Source: Pseudoalteromonas aliena SW19 (lineage in GTDB: Bacteria > Pseudomonadota > Gammaproteobacteria > Enterobacterales > Alteromonadaceae). From it: a stretch of DNA of 64,000 nt. The notes below the pieces were generated by a model. That model worked only from the letters and a program-made list of their open reading frames with translations. It was not told where the DNA came from and did not search any database. Positions 24,761 to 33,908 of this stretch are shown piece by piece. A program made the position numbers and the translations under genes. The DNA is taken from assembly GCF_014905615.1 (NCBI RefSeq), contig NZ_AQGU01000025.1, positions 62,001 through 126,000 on the forward strand, given 5' to 3'. The first letter of the stretch is position 1, and every line of letters begins with the position of its first letter.

Positions 24761-24881
24761 CAAAATAAACTGACACCCACCCTAATTTTTGCAGTATGGC
24801 GAACTAAGTACTAGGCTTTCATCAGTGCTAATAGCACAATATTATTTGTACAATTAGAGTGGCTGTCTGGTTTAATTTTGT

Positions 24882-25019
24882 GGTTTAACTTTGGTTTAAC
24901 TTTGGTTTAACTTTGGTTTAACTGATGGTTTAACTGATGGTTTAACTGATGGTTTAACTGATGGTTTAACTGATGGTTTAACTGATGGTTTAACTGATGG
25001 TTTAACTGATGGTTTAACT
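24882..25019. repeat. tandem repeat of 11- and 12-bp units
   Basis: Three copies of GGTTTAACTTT are followed by eight exact copies of GGTTTAACTGAT and a final GGTTTAACT. Units are contiguous without spacers, so it is a minisatellite and not a CRISPR. It lies in a roughly 590-bp gap between the beta-barrel gene and the M23 gene; the rest of that gap shows no gene. Confidence 0.95.
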
Positions 25020-25281
25020 ATTTCTGCGTCCTTTGTGCGCTTTTTATTAACGAGAGGGTAACGCTAATTGTGTTGATTGAAAAAGTCGAGCAGTGGTTTT
25101 TTTCGTGTACAATTGGAGAGGTTGTATAGCTTAATTTATCGCAATAGAGAAAAAGTATAGTTATCCATTAAGCAGGAAATACCTGTACCTTTATTTTCAT
25201 GCGATGCATATAGCTATTAATTTTTGTGGTAGGGCTATTCGGCGATTAGAGTGTGATAAGGCTCTAATCACCGAAAATAAA

Positions 25282-26241
25282 TTATGGTCTTATGTCGAAC
25301 TCATTACGAGAAGGAAATTCAAATTGAGCAGCGTATTTTAAGGCTGGTCGCTTTCCTTGCTCTAAGCTATTGTAGCCTGAAGAGTCGATTTCAAGGCCTC
25401 TATAAACAGCCATATGGAGATGTGCGTCTATAGTACCTGAATTACCTATTTGGCCTATATGCTGACCAGTAGCAACACTAGTCTCATCAGTATAATAACT
25501 AAGATGAGCATATCGTGCTGCAACCTTATACTGTGAGTTATAAATCACAATGTTGTAGCCATATCCACTAGAATATCCAGCAAAAATAACTTTACCGCTA
25601 AAACCTGCAAATAGGTGTTCCCCTTTGTCTGAGTTACCACCCCCTCTATTAATATCACGAGCATGTATATCACCATCTGTATGAAGTGAACTCTCGGGGG
25701 TAACTTTCCAGCGGTAGTTTTCGGTGTATGAGTAATTATGGCGTTCTTGAGCATGCGTTACGGGGCAGAGTTTGAGTACAGTGCGAGTACTATATAAATA
25801 AGGTTTACAGTCAATTGGATAGTATCTGACAATAGCTTCATAGCTTACAGGGTTGTCAGAACTGTATTTAAAAAGTACTTTGAATTGTTCATTTTGGTTG
25901 GTTTTGGCCAAATTAACAGAACATTCCTCTTGAGAACCATTATATTGAGTGATTGATGGTGCATTCCAAGGTGCACACCGATTCGCCAAGTTGGAAGATG
26001 AGTTAAGCGGTACTGGGTTATCTCCATAATTTACATACATGTCAATATCTACATCGCGATCATGAGAGAGTGACAGCCGCATAAGCTCAGAGCCAGATAG
26101 TGTAAATTTATGTTCGGTTGTATTGTTATCAAATTGCAATCGGTGTTTCCCTTCGCTTAGAACTGCTGTGTATTCGTTGGCGTAGCTGCTATTAGTAATC
26201 ACAATGATGGCTGCCAAGGCGCTGCTGGTTAGTAATCTCAT
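25282..26241 (-). CDS. secreted M23-family peptidase with PPC domain
   Basis: A 319-residue protein with a signal peptide (to about residue 21). Residues 25-140 look like a PPC (pre-peptidase C-terminal) beta domain (HRLQFDNNTTEHKFTLSG, DVDIDMYVNYGDNPV). Residues 185-290 are an M23/LytM domain: GFSGKVIFAG, RYAHLS (H245), GQIGNSGT and HLHMAVYRG (H274, H276). The first zinc ligand pair is probably H193/D196, one residue closer than the usual HxxxD. It may cut peptidoglycan or extracellular peptides. AAGGA at good spacing supports the start. It is divergent from the HTH/NBR1-Ig gene with 112 bp between them, so the two may be co-regulated. Confidence 0.8.
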   Translation of the reverse strand: MRLLTSSALAAIIVITNSSYANEYTAVLSEGKHRLQFDNNTTEHKFTLSGSELMRLSLSHDRDVDIDMYVNYGDNPVPLNSSSNLANRCAPWNAPSITQYNGSQEECSVNLAKTNQNEQFKVLFKYSSDNPVSYEAIVRYYPIDCKPYLYSTRTVLKLCPVTHAQERHNYSYTENYRWKVTPESSLHTDGDIHARDINRGGGNSDKGEHLFAGFSGKVIFAGYSSGYGYNIVIYNSQYKVAARYAHLSYYTDETSVATGQHIGQIGNSGTIDAHLHMAVYRGLEIDSSGYNSLEQGKRPALKYAAQFEFPSRNEFDIRP

Positions 26242-26353
26242 TTTATATCCTTTAGTAATATGAATTGTGTTCGATCACTAACTTACTCATTTAAAAAGTT
26301 ATTTGAATAAAAAAAATGTGTCGGATACAATTTGAGTACAAAAAGGATACGTT

Positions 26354-27145
26354 TTGGTAACTTTTATGAGTGGTTATAAAAATAATTTAAAAGAAAAAGT
26401 TGATTTAGTCTTAGTACAAAGAAAAATAAGTCAGAAAGAATTAATTTTTGAATGTAGCTGCAGTCGCTCACATTTTAATAAAGTAGTTAATGGTGAAAGA
26501 AAAGCAGGTACAGCTTTACAAAAGCGAATGGTTAAGGCTCTTTGTTTAACAGACAATGAAACGACGTTTTTTTTTAATTATGATGATCCTATTTTATGTG
26601 AAACTGATCGGGAGGAGTCGAACACTTACCTTAATATTGCTTTTAAAAATATCCAACATAGGCTTGAGCGGCCCAAAAGAAAAAATGTAGTGCTTAGTAT
26701 AGCTGTTATTTTTTCGTTACTTTTTGTTGCGCTGTTATATAAGGGGACTTTTAATAGTGAGGTGCACCAACCAGCTAAGACCAACAATATGTTAAAAAAT
26801 GATTGGTCGACGTTTGTAAAAGATATCAGTATTCCTGATGGCACAACATTAAAAGTAAATAGCCACCATGTTAAAACATGGCGCTTAAAAAATTCTGGAA
26901 AACATGTTTGGCGAGGCCGCTATTTAAAACGTTTGACTCCGCATTCAAATTTACTTTGTTCATCTGCGAGTATGGTGCCAATAGGGGAAACTTCACCAGG
27001 TGAAGTTGTAGATATTAGTATTAAATTTAAAACTCCTCATATCCCCGGTTCTTGCCGTTTAGATTTTAAAATGACGGATAAATTAGGTCAGCTATATTTC
27101 CCTAATTTGCATAGTGTTTACTTACTAGTGAATGTAGCCATGTGA
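26354..27145 (+). CDS. membrane protein with cytoplasmic HTH and external NBR1-Ig-like domain
   Basis: About 263 residues. Residues 12-65 resemble a short XRE-type HTH (ISQKELIFECSCSRSHFNKVVNGERK). A single membrane helix lies at about 112-129 (VVLSIAVIFSLLFVALLY). Residues 150-260 match the NBR1-Ig-like (Ig_NBR1) pattern: WSTFVKDISIPDGT, KTWRLKNSGKHVW, SPGEVVDISIKFKTPHIPG. With Lys/Arg before the helix, the Ig domain should face the periplasm. The layout suggests a one-component membrane regulator sensing outside the cytoplasm. The start is TTG at 26354 (AGGA 6 bp upstream) or ATG at 26366. It is divergent from the M23 peptidase gene. Confidence 0.7.
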   Translation: MVTFMSGYKNNLKEKVDLVLVQRKISQKELIFECSCSRSHFNKVVNGERKAGTALQKRMVKALCLTDNETTFFFNYDDPILCETDREESNTYLNIAFKNIQHRLERPKRKNVVLSIAVIFSLLFVALLYKGTFNSEVHQPAKTNNMLKNDWSTFVKDISIPDGTTLKVNSHHVKTWRLKNSGKHVWRGRYLKRLTPHSNLLCSSASMVPIGETSPGEVVDISIKFKTPHIPGSCRLDFKMTDKLGQLYFPNLHSVYLLVNVAM

Positions 27146-27267
27146 ATATTTTAAGGAGCTAAGTTTTAAAGTGAATAAAATCAAACTGAATATTCATTTT
27201 AATTGAAAAAATACCCGTCCGCTTAATAGGCAGTCCATTCAATATAGGTAACAAGGGGAGTCTAAGC

Positions 27268-27687
27268 ATGATTGAAACGTTAAAGGTAAAATTACTCGAT
27301 GGTATGCACGCTTATAATGAATGGGAATGTGCTTTAGAAATCCCTATTGATTATAGCTTGGATGAATTACATCAGGCAATTTTATCTGTTGTAGGCTTTG
27401 ATGATGATCATATGTATGAGTTTTGTATTGGTAGCTCTTATTATTCTAGAAGCGCGCAGCGTATAGTATACAATGACGATAAGGTAACCCAAGAAACAGT
27501 TGCTAGCATATTTCCTCAAGCTAAGGGTAAAAAGCTCTATTATATGTTTGATTACGGTGATAGCTGGTTGTTTCAAATAAGTAAAAGCAGAAAAAAACGC
27601 TTTAGTGAAAAGCCTGATATATTTTATCCTAGAGTGGTGCTCGAAAGTGGTATAAAACCGAAGCAATATCCTGATTGGGATGAATGA
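27268..27687 (+). CDS. pRiA4b ORF-3-like protein
   Basis: A 139-residue soluble protein of the PRiA4_ORF3 family (Pfam plasmid pRiA4b ORF-3-like, also seen as the IS1096 passenger). Family features are the N-terminal LKVKLLDGMHAYNEWECALEIP strand pair, LDELHQAILSVVGFDDDHMYEF, and the FDYGDSWLFQI motif. Function is unknown. GGGGAG about 11 bp upstream supports the start. It stands alone between the HTH/NBR1-Ig gene and the convergent sugar dehydrogenase. Such genes often travel with mobile DNA. Confidence 0.75.
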   Translation: MIETLKVKLLDGMHAYNEWECALEIPIDYSLDELHQAILSVVGFDDDHMYEFCIGSSYYSRSAQRIVYNDDKVTQETVASIFPQAKGKKLYYMFDYGDSWLFQISKSRKKRFSEKPDIFYPRVVLESGIKPKQYPDWDE

Positions 27688-27832
27688 TTTTATCTAATTG
27701 GGTAGCTGTAGAGCACAGTGGTCAACTAGTTTTGACCACTGCTTGGATTAATTAGTGTGCCTTTTGTTTAACTCATTTGATATTAGTCCATGATTATAAC
27801 TATGTGCCCTTAGCTAATATTAATAGCGCCAA

Positions 27833-29038
27833 TTACCTTGGCGTGACTAACATTAGCTTTGCCTCTTTACCGTCGGTTAATATCGCAATATTACCCTCAG
27901 TGGTAACAAACACATCTCTTAATCGACCTGCGGCCTCGGGAAATACGTGAGACTGCGTAAATTCACCATTGGCTAGGTTAACACTGTACAGCTTTTGATC
28001 GACCAAAGTAGTGATCAGTACATGCTTTTGTAATGAAGGAAAAGCTGCGTGTTTAGATCCGTAATACGCCATGCCTGATGGCGCTATTGATGGCGTCCAA
28101 TTAACACTTGGTTTTTGCATGCCTTTATATTCGGTAAAGGGTGAAATACGCGCTTGCGAGTAATCTTTGCCATAGGTGATTACCGGCCAGCCGTAATTGG
28201 TGCCAGCGGATAAGTAATTTAGCTCGTCACCGCCTGCGGGGCCGTGCTCGTGGCTAACAATTTGCTGCGTATCGTAATCATAAACTAGGCCTTGCGGGTT
28301 ACGGTGGCCAAGTGAGTAAACAGCATGGGCGTTTGGGTTTTCGTGATTAATAAATGGGTTATCTGTTGGAGTGCTGCCATCTAAGTTTATGCGTAATATT
28401 TTACCAAGCTGGCTGGTAATAACTTGTGCTTGCTCTCTAAAATCAAACCCATCACCATTTGAAAATAGCAAGGTATTGTCGGGTAGGACTAGGGCACGGC
28501 CAGCATAGTGTTGCGGTGTGTTTTTATCAGTCGCGACTTTATAAGTAACGTTAGGCTTTGAAAAGTCAGTTCCATCAAACGTGGCTTTGGCAATAACAAG
28601 TCGGTTTGCGCTTGCATCACCTTGGGCATAGGTAAAAATAATTTCTTTGGAGTCGTTATAATCTGGCGATAAGACAATGTCGAGTAAACCCCCTTGGCCC
28701 GCAACGTATAAACCTGTTAGATTTAATTTTACTCTTGATTGTGCGTCGTTTTTAACTATAACGACGTGGCCATCACGTTCTGTAATTAACCATGTGCCGT
28801 TTGGTAGTTCAACCATGCTCCACGGAGACTGTAATTGCGTAGCCAGTGTTTTTGTACGGTATTGCTCTTTTGGTAATGCGGCTTGTGCATTAACAGAAAA
28901 TGCTAAAAGCGAAAGCAGAGTAAAAAAAGAGATACATTGTTTACTGGGCAAGCCTTTGCTAGCATGACTGGTATAAGAGAAAAGCTTTATTTTAAGTTGA
29001 GATAACCATGTCGTTTTTAACACGTATATTGCCTTCAT
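27833..29038 (-). CDS. PQQ-dependent aldose sugar dehydrogenase family protein
   Basis: Soluble periplasmic dehydrogenase of the YliI/Asd six-bladed beta-propeller family. The core reads LQSPWSMVELPNGTWLITERDG, GQGGLLDIVLSPDY, RNPQGLVYD, HEHGPAGGDELNYLSAGTNYGWPVITYG. An internal hydrophobic stretch FFTLLSLLAFSVNAQA looks like the true signal peptide, preceded by about 35 extra residues. The in-frame ATG at 29038 overlaps the divergent gene by 31 bp, and no later ATG exists in frame; TTG at 28951 is an alternative without a clear ribosome site. The start is therefore uncertain. Confidence 0.85.
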   Translation of the reverse strand: MKAIYVLKTTWLSQLKIKLFSYTSHASKGLPSKQCISFFTLLSLLAFSVNAQAALPKEQYRTKTLATQLQSPWSMVELPNGTWLITERDGHVVIVKNDAQSRVKLNLTGLYVAGQGGLLDIVLSPDYNDSKEIIFTYAQGDASANRLVIAKATFDGTDFSKPNVTYKVATDKNTPQHYAGRALVLPDNTLLFSNGDGFDFREQAQVITSQLGKILRINLDGSTPTDNPFINHENPNAHAVYSLGHRNPQGLVYDYDTQQIVSHEHGPAGGDELNYLSAGTNYGWPVITYGKDYSQARISPFTEYKGMQKPSVNWTPSIAPSGMAYYGSKHAAFPSLQKHVLITTLVDQKLYSVNLANGEFTQSHVFPEAAGRLRDVFVTTEGNIAILTDGKEAKLMLVTPR

Positions 29039-29469
29039 TTTTAGTTTCTTGGTTACTTACATTCACACTTGCTAGCTTGTTTCATAGTCAATACGTTGTC
29101 AATCAATTAGTTAATGTGGGTGTTGTGGTAGACTTTAGTGATCGCGTTAATTTAACGCTTGATGATTGGTTAGGCTTATTACCCACCTACGGCGCTATTA
29201 TTGCCATTGCACTTGTTATCGCTTTTTTCGCCGCAGGATTGCTGTATAAAAAGGTTAAAAAACAACAAACTCAGCTATTTGTTATTGCGGGTATTGTCGC
29301 TTTTGCTGTTGTTTTAGTTGCCATTGAGTCAATTATGAATATTCATATTATAGCGGGCGCGAGAGGTTGGGGATTTTATGCGCAACTGCTTGCGGGTGCG
29401 GTAGGGGGTTATGTTTATTCACAGCTAATAAAGGAAACAGTTAGTAAAACTGGCCTTAACAAGTGTTAG
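29008..29469 (+). CDS. membrane protein of unknown function
   Basis: A 153-residue protein with about four hydrophobic helices (residues 6-24, 55-78, 89-108, 122-140). I do not recognise a named family, although it looks like a conserved gammaproteobacterial inner-membrane protein. The start ATG lies inside the 5' end of the divergent sugar dehydrogenase reading frame. No catalytic motif is visible. Confidence 0.6.
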   Translation: MSFLTRILPSFLVSWLLTFTLASLFHSQYVVNQLVNVGVVVDFSDRVNLTLDDWLGLLPTYGAIIAIALVIAFFAAGLLYKKVKKQQTQLFVIAGIVAFAVVLVAIESIMNIHIIAGARGWGFYAQLLAGAVGGYVYSQLIKETVSKTGLNKC

Positions 29470-29519
29470 TTTAGAGGAAATAAGTAAGACTTTTATTACG
29501 ACTTTGCACTGCCTAAATG

Positions 29520-30182
29520 TTAATTACTCTTTGTAGCGCCGTATAAAAACTCTTCGCCGCAGTCCATCCATAAATCGTATTTGGCCATGACTTTGGTAAA
29601 CATGGGGGCGTGTAAAAACTCGTTTAACCATTCGCGCACATGCGTGTATTCGCTTTGTAAGTACCAGTGTTTATCTACGCGGGCAAACTGTCTAATAAAC
29701 GGTAGCAGGGCATAATCGGCTAGACTTTTTTCATTGCCCATTAAGTATTTATGCATGGTTAGTTTTGCTTCAAACTGTTTAATATACTCTTCGCAGGCTT
29801 TTTGGTAATAAATTTGTGCCATGTCTTTTGTGCGAGCATAAAATTTGTACTTTTCGAGCACCGGTTTAAATTGCGTGTCGTTTAACTTAACTAACTCAAG
29901 CATGCGCGCAAGTGCTAATGGATCGTGAGCGTGTAGTAAATTATGCGGATCGTTGTGTTTAAGCGCCCAGAGCATAATATCGATGCTTTCATCTACAACT
30001 TGATTATTCGGCAGTAATAAAACAGGCACAGTGCCTTTTGGCGATATTTGCAAAAGATGCGGTGGCTTATTTTTCGTTTTTATAGCACGCAGTAAAACCT
30101 GTTGCTCTGCCATTAAAATACCCATTCGTGCACGCATTGCGTATGGGCAGTGTTGTAGTGAATATAATAATGGCAATGTCAT
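29520..30182 (-). CDS. glutathione S-transferase family protein
   Basis: A 220-residue protein with an N-terminal thioredoxin-fold GST domain (LLYSLQHCPYAMRARMGILMA, then GTVPVLLLPNNQVVDESIDIMLW, with the cis-Pro and ES glutathione contacts) and an all-helical C-terminal domain. C12 in HCPYAMRAR resembles omega/beta-type or glutaredoxin-like GSTs that perform thiol transfer. It follows the U32 gene by 10 bp in the same direction, so the two are likely co-transcribed. Its specific substrate is unknown. Confidence 0.8.
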   Translation of the reverse strand: MTLPLLYSLQHCPYAMRARMGILMAEQQVLLRAIKTKNKPPHLLQISPKGTVPVLLLPNNQVVDESIDIMLWALKHNDPHNLLHAHDPLALARMLELVKLNDTQFKPVLEKYKFYARTKDMAQIYYQKACEEYIKQFEAKLTMHKYLMGNEKSLADYALLPFIRQFARVDKHWYLQSEYTHVREWLNEFLHAPMFTKVMAKYDLWMDCGEEFLYGATKSN

Positions 30183-30192
30183 GTCAGTTACC

Positions 30193-32487
30193 TTAGCTGT
30201 TTAGGCCTTCAACATATTGTTGGCGGGTTTGTACTTTTACCAAGCTATTTAGGTATTCAACCGCTTGTGTTTGGCCGTTAACTAAGTCTTGGAAGTGCGC
30301 AAGTAACACGGCTTTATCGAGCTTTTCTTTATCGCCTGAGCCAATATCGGTTAAATCAATCATAAACTCGTCAAATTTGTCGGCAAAGTCACTCACTATA
30401 TCCATGTTTAAAAATTGCTCATGGTTGTAAATACTTGGGTAGCCGCCTTTTTGTTTATCAATAGCAAAGCTAATGCCTTTTACATTGGTAACGGTGGTTT
30501 CTTTTTTACAGCTCAACATACAGCTTGCGTCAATACGTGGTTTTTTACAGCCTACCGTTTGCTGGAAAAAACACTGTCGGCTAGTCATCATTAGTATTGG
30601 ATGATAAATGCTGTACATCATTTTAAAGTTGTTAGGGCGTTTAATATTACGCATTTGTGGTTTGTTTATTTCGTTTGAAATAAACGCGCCTTGTGCATTT
30701 AAATCTTCTTGTAGTGTTAGTAACGCATAAGAGTTTGTGGTGTTTAATAACGGGCCGGCAATCCAGTCAATACCCATTTTCACCGCTTTAAATGCCACGC
30801 CTGTATTGTTACTAATAATAAGCTTAGGTTTTACAACTTCGAGTAAACGTACCGCTTCTTCAAAATCTTTACCAATTAATACCGCCGGAAACCACGGAAT
30901 TAACTGAGGGTGCTCTAAAAATACATTAATGTATTTATCGTTATCGGTTCTAAAGCTTTCAGGTAATTTAAAGTAAACATCGCCGTCAGTTAAATCACAT
31001 AGGTGAACGTCTTTTATATCCGATATTAAAATAGAGAGTGTTGTTTTGTTTTTATCGACTTTTTCGTGATTAACTAGTTTAGGTAGTTCAACAGGGGCGA
31101 GTACGTTTTTGCCTTCGTTTAACAAAAACGCGACTTGCTTTTTAATACGGGCAAGCTCTTTAAACGGAATGCTTAAGTTGTCGCCTAAGTTTGAGTAATC
31201 CATGTTTTTAATGTCAAAATTGGCATTACTAAAGGTTTTAAAGCGTTTATCAATAGCGGCAATATCAACAACCGATTTATCGGCGGTGTGCATAGGCATT
31301 TGCGATTGAACTTCAAAACGTAGAGGTTGCAGAGCACTTTCATCTGCTAGAGTGTTGTCGTGTTTATCGTTTATTATCAGTGTTACTGTAAATGGCTGGT
31401 TTAATTGGCCTGTAAACTCAAAGCGTAGCTCTCGTTTTGAAATATCTAAAAACTCAATCTTCTTTTTAACCAATGTATCAATGTCATTTTTTTCTGCGGC
31501 GAGCTCTTGTTGTGCATCGTAAATTTGCACAACCGAAATCGCGTTGTTTTTTTCGTTAGCGTGATCAAAGCTATGATCCCGTGGGTTATCGGTAAACATG
31601 TTTTTAGTCATGTCACCTTGCAAAAACTTATTAGTAAAATTACGGTTAAATACTTTGTATAAGCTTGAATCGTCTTCAATGAGGTTACCGGTTTGTACAA
31701 AGGTATCTATTTGTTTGCGCCAGCTATCAATCACCGTATGTACGTAGTTAGCGCCTTTAATACGGCCTTCTACTTTTAACGAATCAACACCTGCGGCTAC
31801 CAGCTCAGGTAAATCAAAATAGGCTGAATTGTCTTTTAAGTTTAACGGGTGTTTGTTACCCATCGCCGTTGGCTCGTATTCATCACGACACGCTTGCGAG
31901 CAACGACCACGATTGCCCGAGTTACCCACACTTACTGAGCTTGAATAACATTGCCCTGAAAACGCAATACATAAGGCGCCGTGAACAAATACTTCGGTTA
32001 ATACATCGCATTTGTGTGCTACGTCGGTCAGTATTTTTATTTCAGTTAAGTTAAGCTCGCGCGATAAGTTTACACGCGTAGCGCCAATGCGCGCTAAAAA
32101 TTCAACCTGTGATTCGTTATGGGTAGTTAACTGAGTCGATGCGTGAATATGCAAAGTAGGAAAGTGCTTTTTAACAATATTGAACAATCCTAAATCTTGC
32201 ACAATAATGCCATCGAGCGTTGTATTTACTAGCTGATTTAATAGCTTAAATAGCGCACCCATTTCGTGCTCTAATATCACTACGTTTAGCGTTAAAAATA
32301 TTTCACAGCCGTATTCATGGGCTAAGCGAAGTGCGCCGTTAAGCTCATCAAACGAAAGATTAGACGCTCGGTTACGTGCATTAAAAGTATCTAATCCACA
32401 ATAAACCGCATTAGCACCGGCTACAATGGCGGCTTTTACCGCGTTTACATCACCGCCTGGGGCTAATAGTTCAATCTTTCTACTCAT
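30193..32487 (-). CDS. U32-family protein, RlhA-like 23S rRNA hydroxylase
   Basis: A 764-residue peptidase-U32-family protein. The N-terminus MSRKIELLAPGGDVNAVKAAIVAGANAVYCGLD and the U32 signature EVFVHGALCIAFSGQCYSSS (about residue 170) followed by GNRGRCSQACR are clear. E. coli RlhA of this group hydroxylates C2501 of 23S rRNA with YrpB/TrhP relatives; the conserved cysteines probably hold an iron-sulfur cluster. The C-terminal cysteine set QTVGCKKPRIDASCMLSCKK is also present. The start at 32487 was chosen because 72 upstream in-frame residues do not fit the family. It is longer than E. coli RlhA (653), so the exact target may differ. Confidence 0.8.
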   Translation of the reverse strand: MSRKIELLAPGGDVNAVKAAIVAGANAVYCGLDTFNARNRASNLSFDELNGALRLAHEYGCEIFLTLNVVILEHEMGALFKLLNQLVNTTLDGIIVQDLGLFNIVKKHFPTLHIHASTQLTTHNESQVEFLARIGATRVNLSRELNLTEIKILTDVAHKCDVLTEVFVHGALCIAFSGQCYSSSVSVGNSGNRGRCSQACRDEYEPTAMGNKHPLNLKDNSAYFDLPELVAAGVDSLKVEGRIKGANYVHTVIDSWRKQIDTFVQTGNLIEDDSSLYKVFNRNFTNKFLQGDMTKNMFTDNPRDHSFDHANEKNNAISVVQIYDAQQELAAEKNDIDTLVKKKIEFLDISKRELRFEFTGQLNQPFTVTLIINDKHDNTLADESALQPLRFEVQSQMPMHTADKSVVDIAAIDKRFKTFSNANFDIKNMDYSNLGDNLSIPFKELARIKKQVAFLLNEGKNVLAPVELPKLVNHEKVDKNKTTLSILISDIKDVHLCDLTDGDVYFKLPESFRTDNDKYINVFLEHPQLIPWFPAVLIGKDFEEAVRLLEVVKPKLIISNNTGVAFKAVKMGIDWIAGPLLNTTNSYALLTLQEDLNAQGAFISNEINKPQMRNIKRPNNFKMMYSIYHPILMMTSRQCFFQQTVGCKKPRIDASCMLSCKKETTVTNVKGISFAIDKQKGGYPSIYNHEQFLNMDIVSDFADKFDEFMIDLTDIGSGDKEKLDKAVLLAHFQDLVNGQTQAVEYLNSLVKVQTRQQYVEGLNS

Positions 32488-32685
32488 GACAACTTCACTT
32501 CGCTCATATTTAATTGCCGCGAATTTTATCTGGTTAGTAGCATGAATGCTATTTATTGAGGGATATAATGAATACAAAAATGAAAGAGTGTATAAAATTT
32601 TAATCAAGCTGGCTGACCTATTATATAAACATGTAATAAAATGATAGTTTATAGAGCAAGCTAGACTTCCAACTTTACTTAGGCA

Positions 32686-33894
32686 ATAGATATCAGCAAT
32701 CAAGATCTAAAACAGTTAGATACAGATTTTAATATTCAAGAATCTGTAATTATTAACACCCAACTTAAAATAGCCACATTTAATCTGTTTAACTATCTTG
32801 AGCCGCCCAATGCATACTATGAATTTGAGAAAATTTACACTACGCAGCAGTGGGTCAAAAAGCAGCGCTGGATAGTTGATTATTTAACGCAATATCAACC
32901 CGATGTAATTGGCTTTCAGGAAGTGTTTAGTATTGACTCGTTAAAAGAGTTAGTAGGCGAGCAAGGTTATAATTACTTTGCAGTAGTTGATACGCCAGAG
33001 GTGATTGACGACTTTATTTATAAACGCCCCGTAGTGGCGATTGCGGCTAAATACCCCATAGTTGAAGTGGCAGCGGTTGAGCACGATAGTGAGCTTGCAA
33101 GTATGCTTGGCCTTAATAGTGAGTTTACTTTTAGTCGCAAAGTACTAAGAGCTACCGTTACTTTGCCGCACATAGGCAATACTGATTGTTATGTGGTGCA
33201 TTTTAAATCTAAGCGCCCAATGATTAATGTTGATGAGCACAATAAAGAGCTAACGCCTGAAAAGAACATAATCGAAATTTTAAAGGCGAATGTAGCGGGC
33301 GGATGGGGCTCAACTATTCAGCGTGGCAGTGAAGCTACATTGCTAATGATACAAATGATTACTCGCCGTGAAGCTACGCAGCAACCCATGCTATTAATGG
33401 GGGACTTTAATAATGAACTTGCGGATGGCGTGTTAAGTCATTTACTCACAAAGACATTACGCTTTGCTCCTGCTTTTGATGCTAAAACCTACCTTGCTAA
33501 ATATTGTTTAAATGATTCATGGGATTTATTTGTAAAGTCGCAGCTAAGCAATGGTGAGCTGCTTAGTGATGAAATAATAACAAACGATGTACAAATCGAT
33601 TGTAATAGCAATAACAGCGAGATTGTTGATTCAACGGATAAAAGCCAAGAAAAAAATACAAAAATAACAAATCCAGCACCGTTAAGAGCGCCTACACATT
33701 ACTATGGTGCTAGCAGCTCTGTGCTGGATTACATTTTATTGTCGTGTGAGTTTGATGCCAGTTACGATGATAGCTTTTTTGAAGTAAGTGATTACAGTAC
33801 GTATGACAGGCATTTAATAAATCCCGAGTATGAGCGTGATGATTTAACTACCGACCACGGTGTGGTGTTGATCACACTAAAGTTAAGGTCGTAA
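32686..33894 (+). CDS. endonuclease/exonuclease/phosphatase family protein, no canonical start codon
   Basis: The reading frame opens after a TAG at 32680 and encodes about 402 residues of the EEP (DNase I/IMPase-like) superfamily. Motifs: KIATFNLFNY, PDVIGFQEVF with the metal-binding Glu, MLLMGDFNNE, and TTDHGVV near the end. The only ATG/GTG/TTG before the core is GTG 32923, inside the GFQEV motif, which cannot be the functional start. An ATA at 32686 lies a few bases after TTAGG, where an ATG would be expected. Either a rare start codon is used or the start has been lost by mutation. It is followed 14 bp later by the L,D-transpeptidase gene. Confidence 0.7.
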   Translation: MDISNQDLKQLDTDFNIQESVIINTQLKIATFNLFNYLEPPNAYYEFEKIYTTQQWVKKQRWIVDYLTQYQPDVIGFQEVFSIDSLKELVGEQGYNYFAVVDTPEVIDDFIYKRPVVAIAAKYPIVEVAAVEHDSELASMLGLNSEFTFSRKVLRATVTLPHIGNTDCYVVHFKSKRPMINVDEHNKELTPEKNIIEILKANVAGGWGSTIQRGSEATLLMIQMITRREATQQPMLLMGDFNNELADGVLSHLLTKTLRFAPAFDAKTYLAKYCLNDSWDLFVKSQLSNGELLSDEIITNDVQIDCNSNNSEIVDSTDKSQEKNTKITNPAPLRAPTHYYGASSSVLDYILLSCEFDASYDDSFFEVSDYSTYDRHLINPEYERDDLTTDHGVVLITLKLRS

Positions 33895-33908
33895 AGGCTA
33901 TTTTTATT

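Noticed and set aside
24882..25019. Possible CRISPR array
   Set aside because: Repeats are contiguous 11-12 bp units with no spacers and no cas genes nearby.
32488..32703. 72-residue N-terminal extension of the U32 protein
   Set aside because: The residues do not resemble the family; MSRKIELLAPGG at 32487 is the conserved start.
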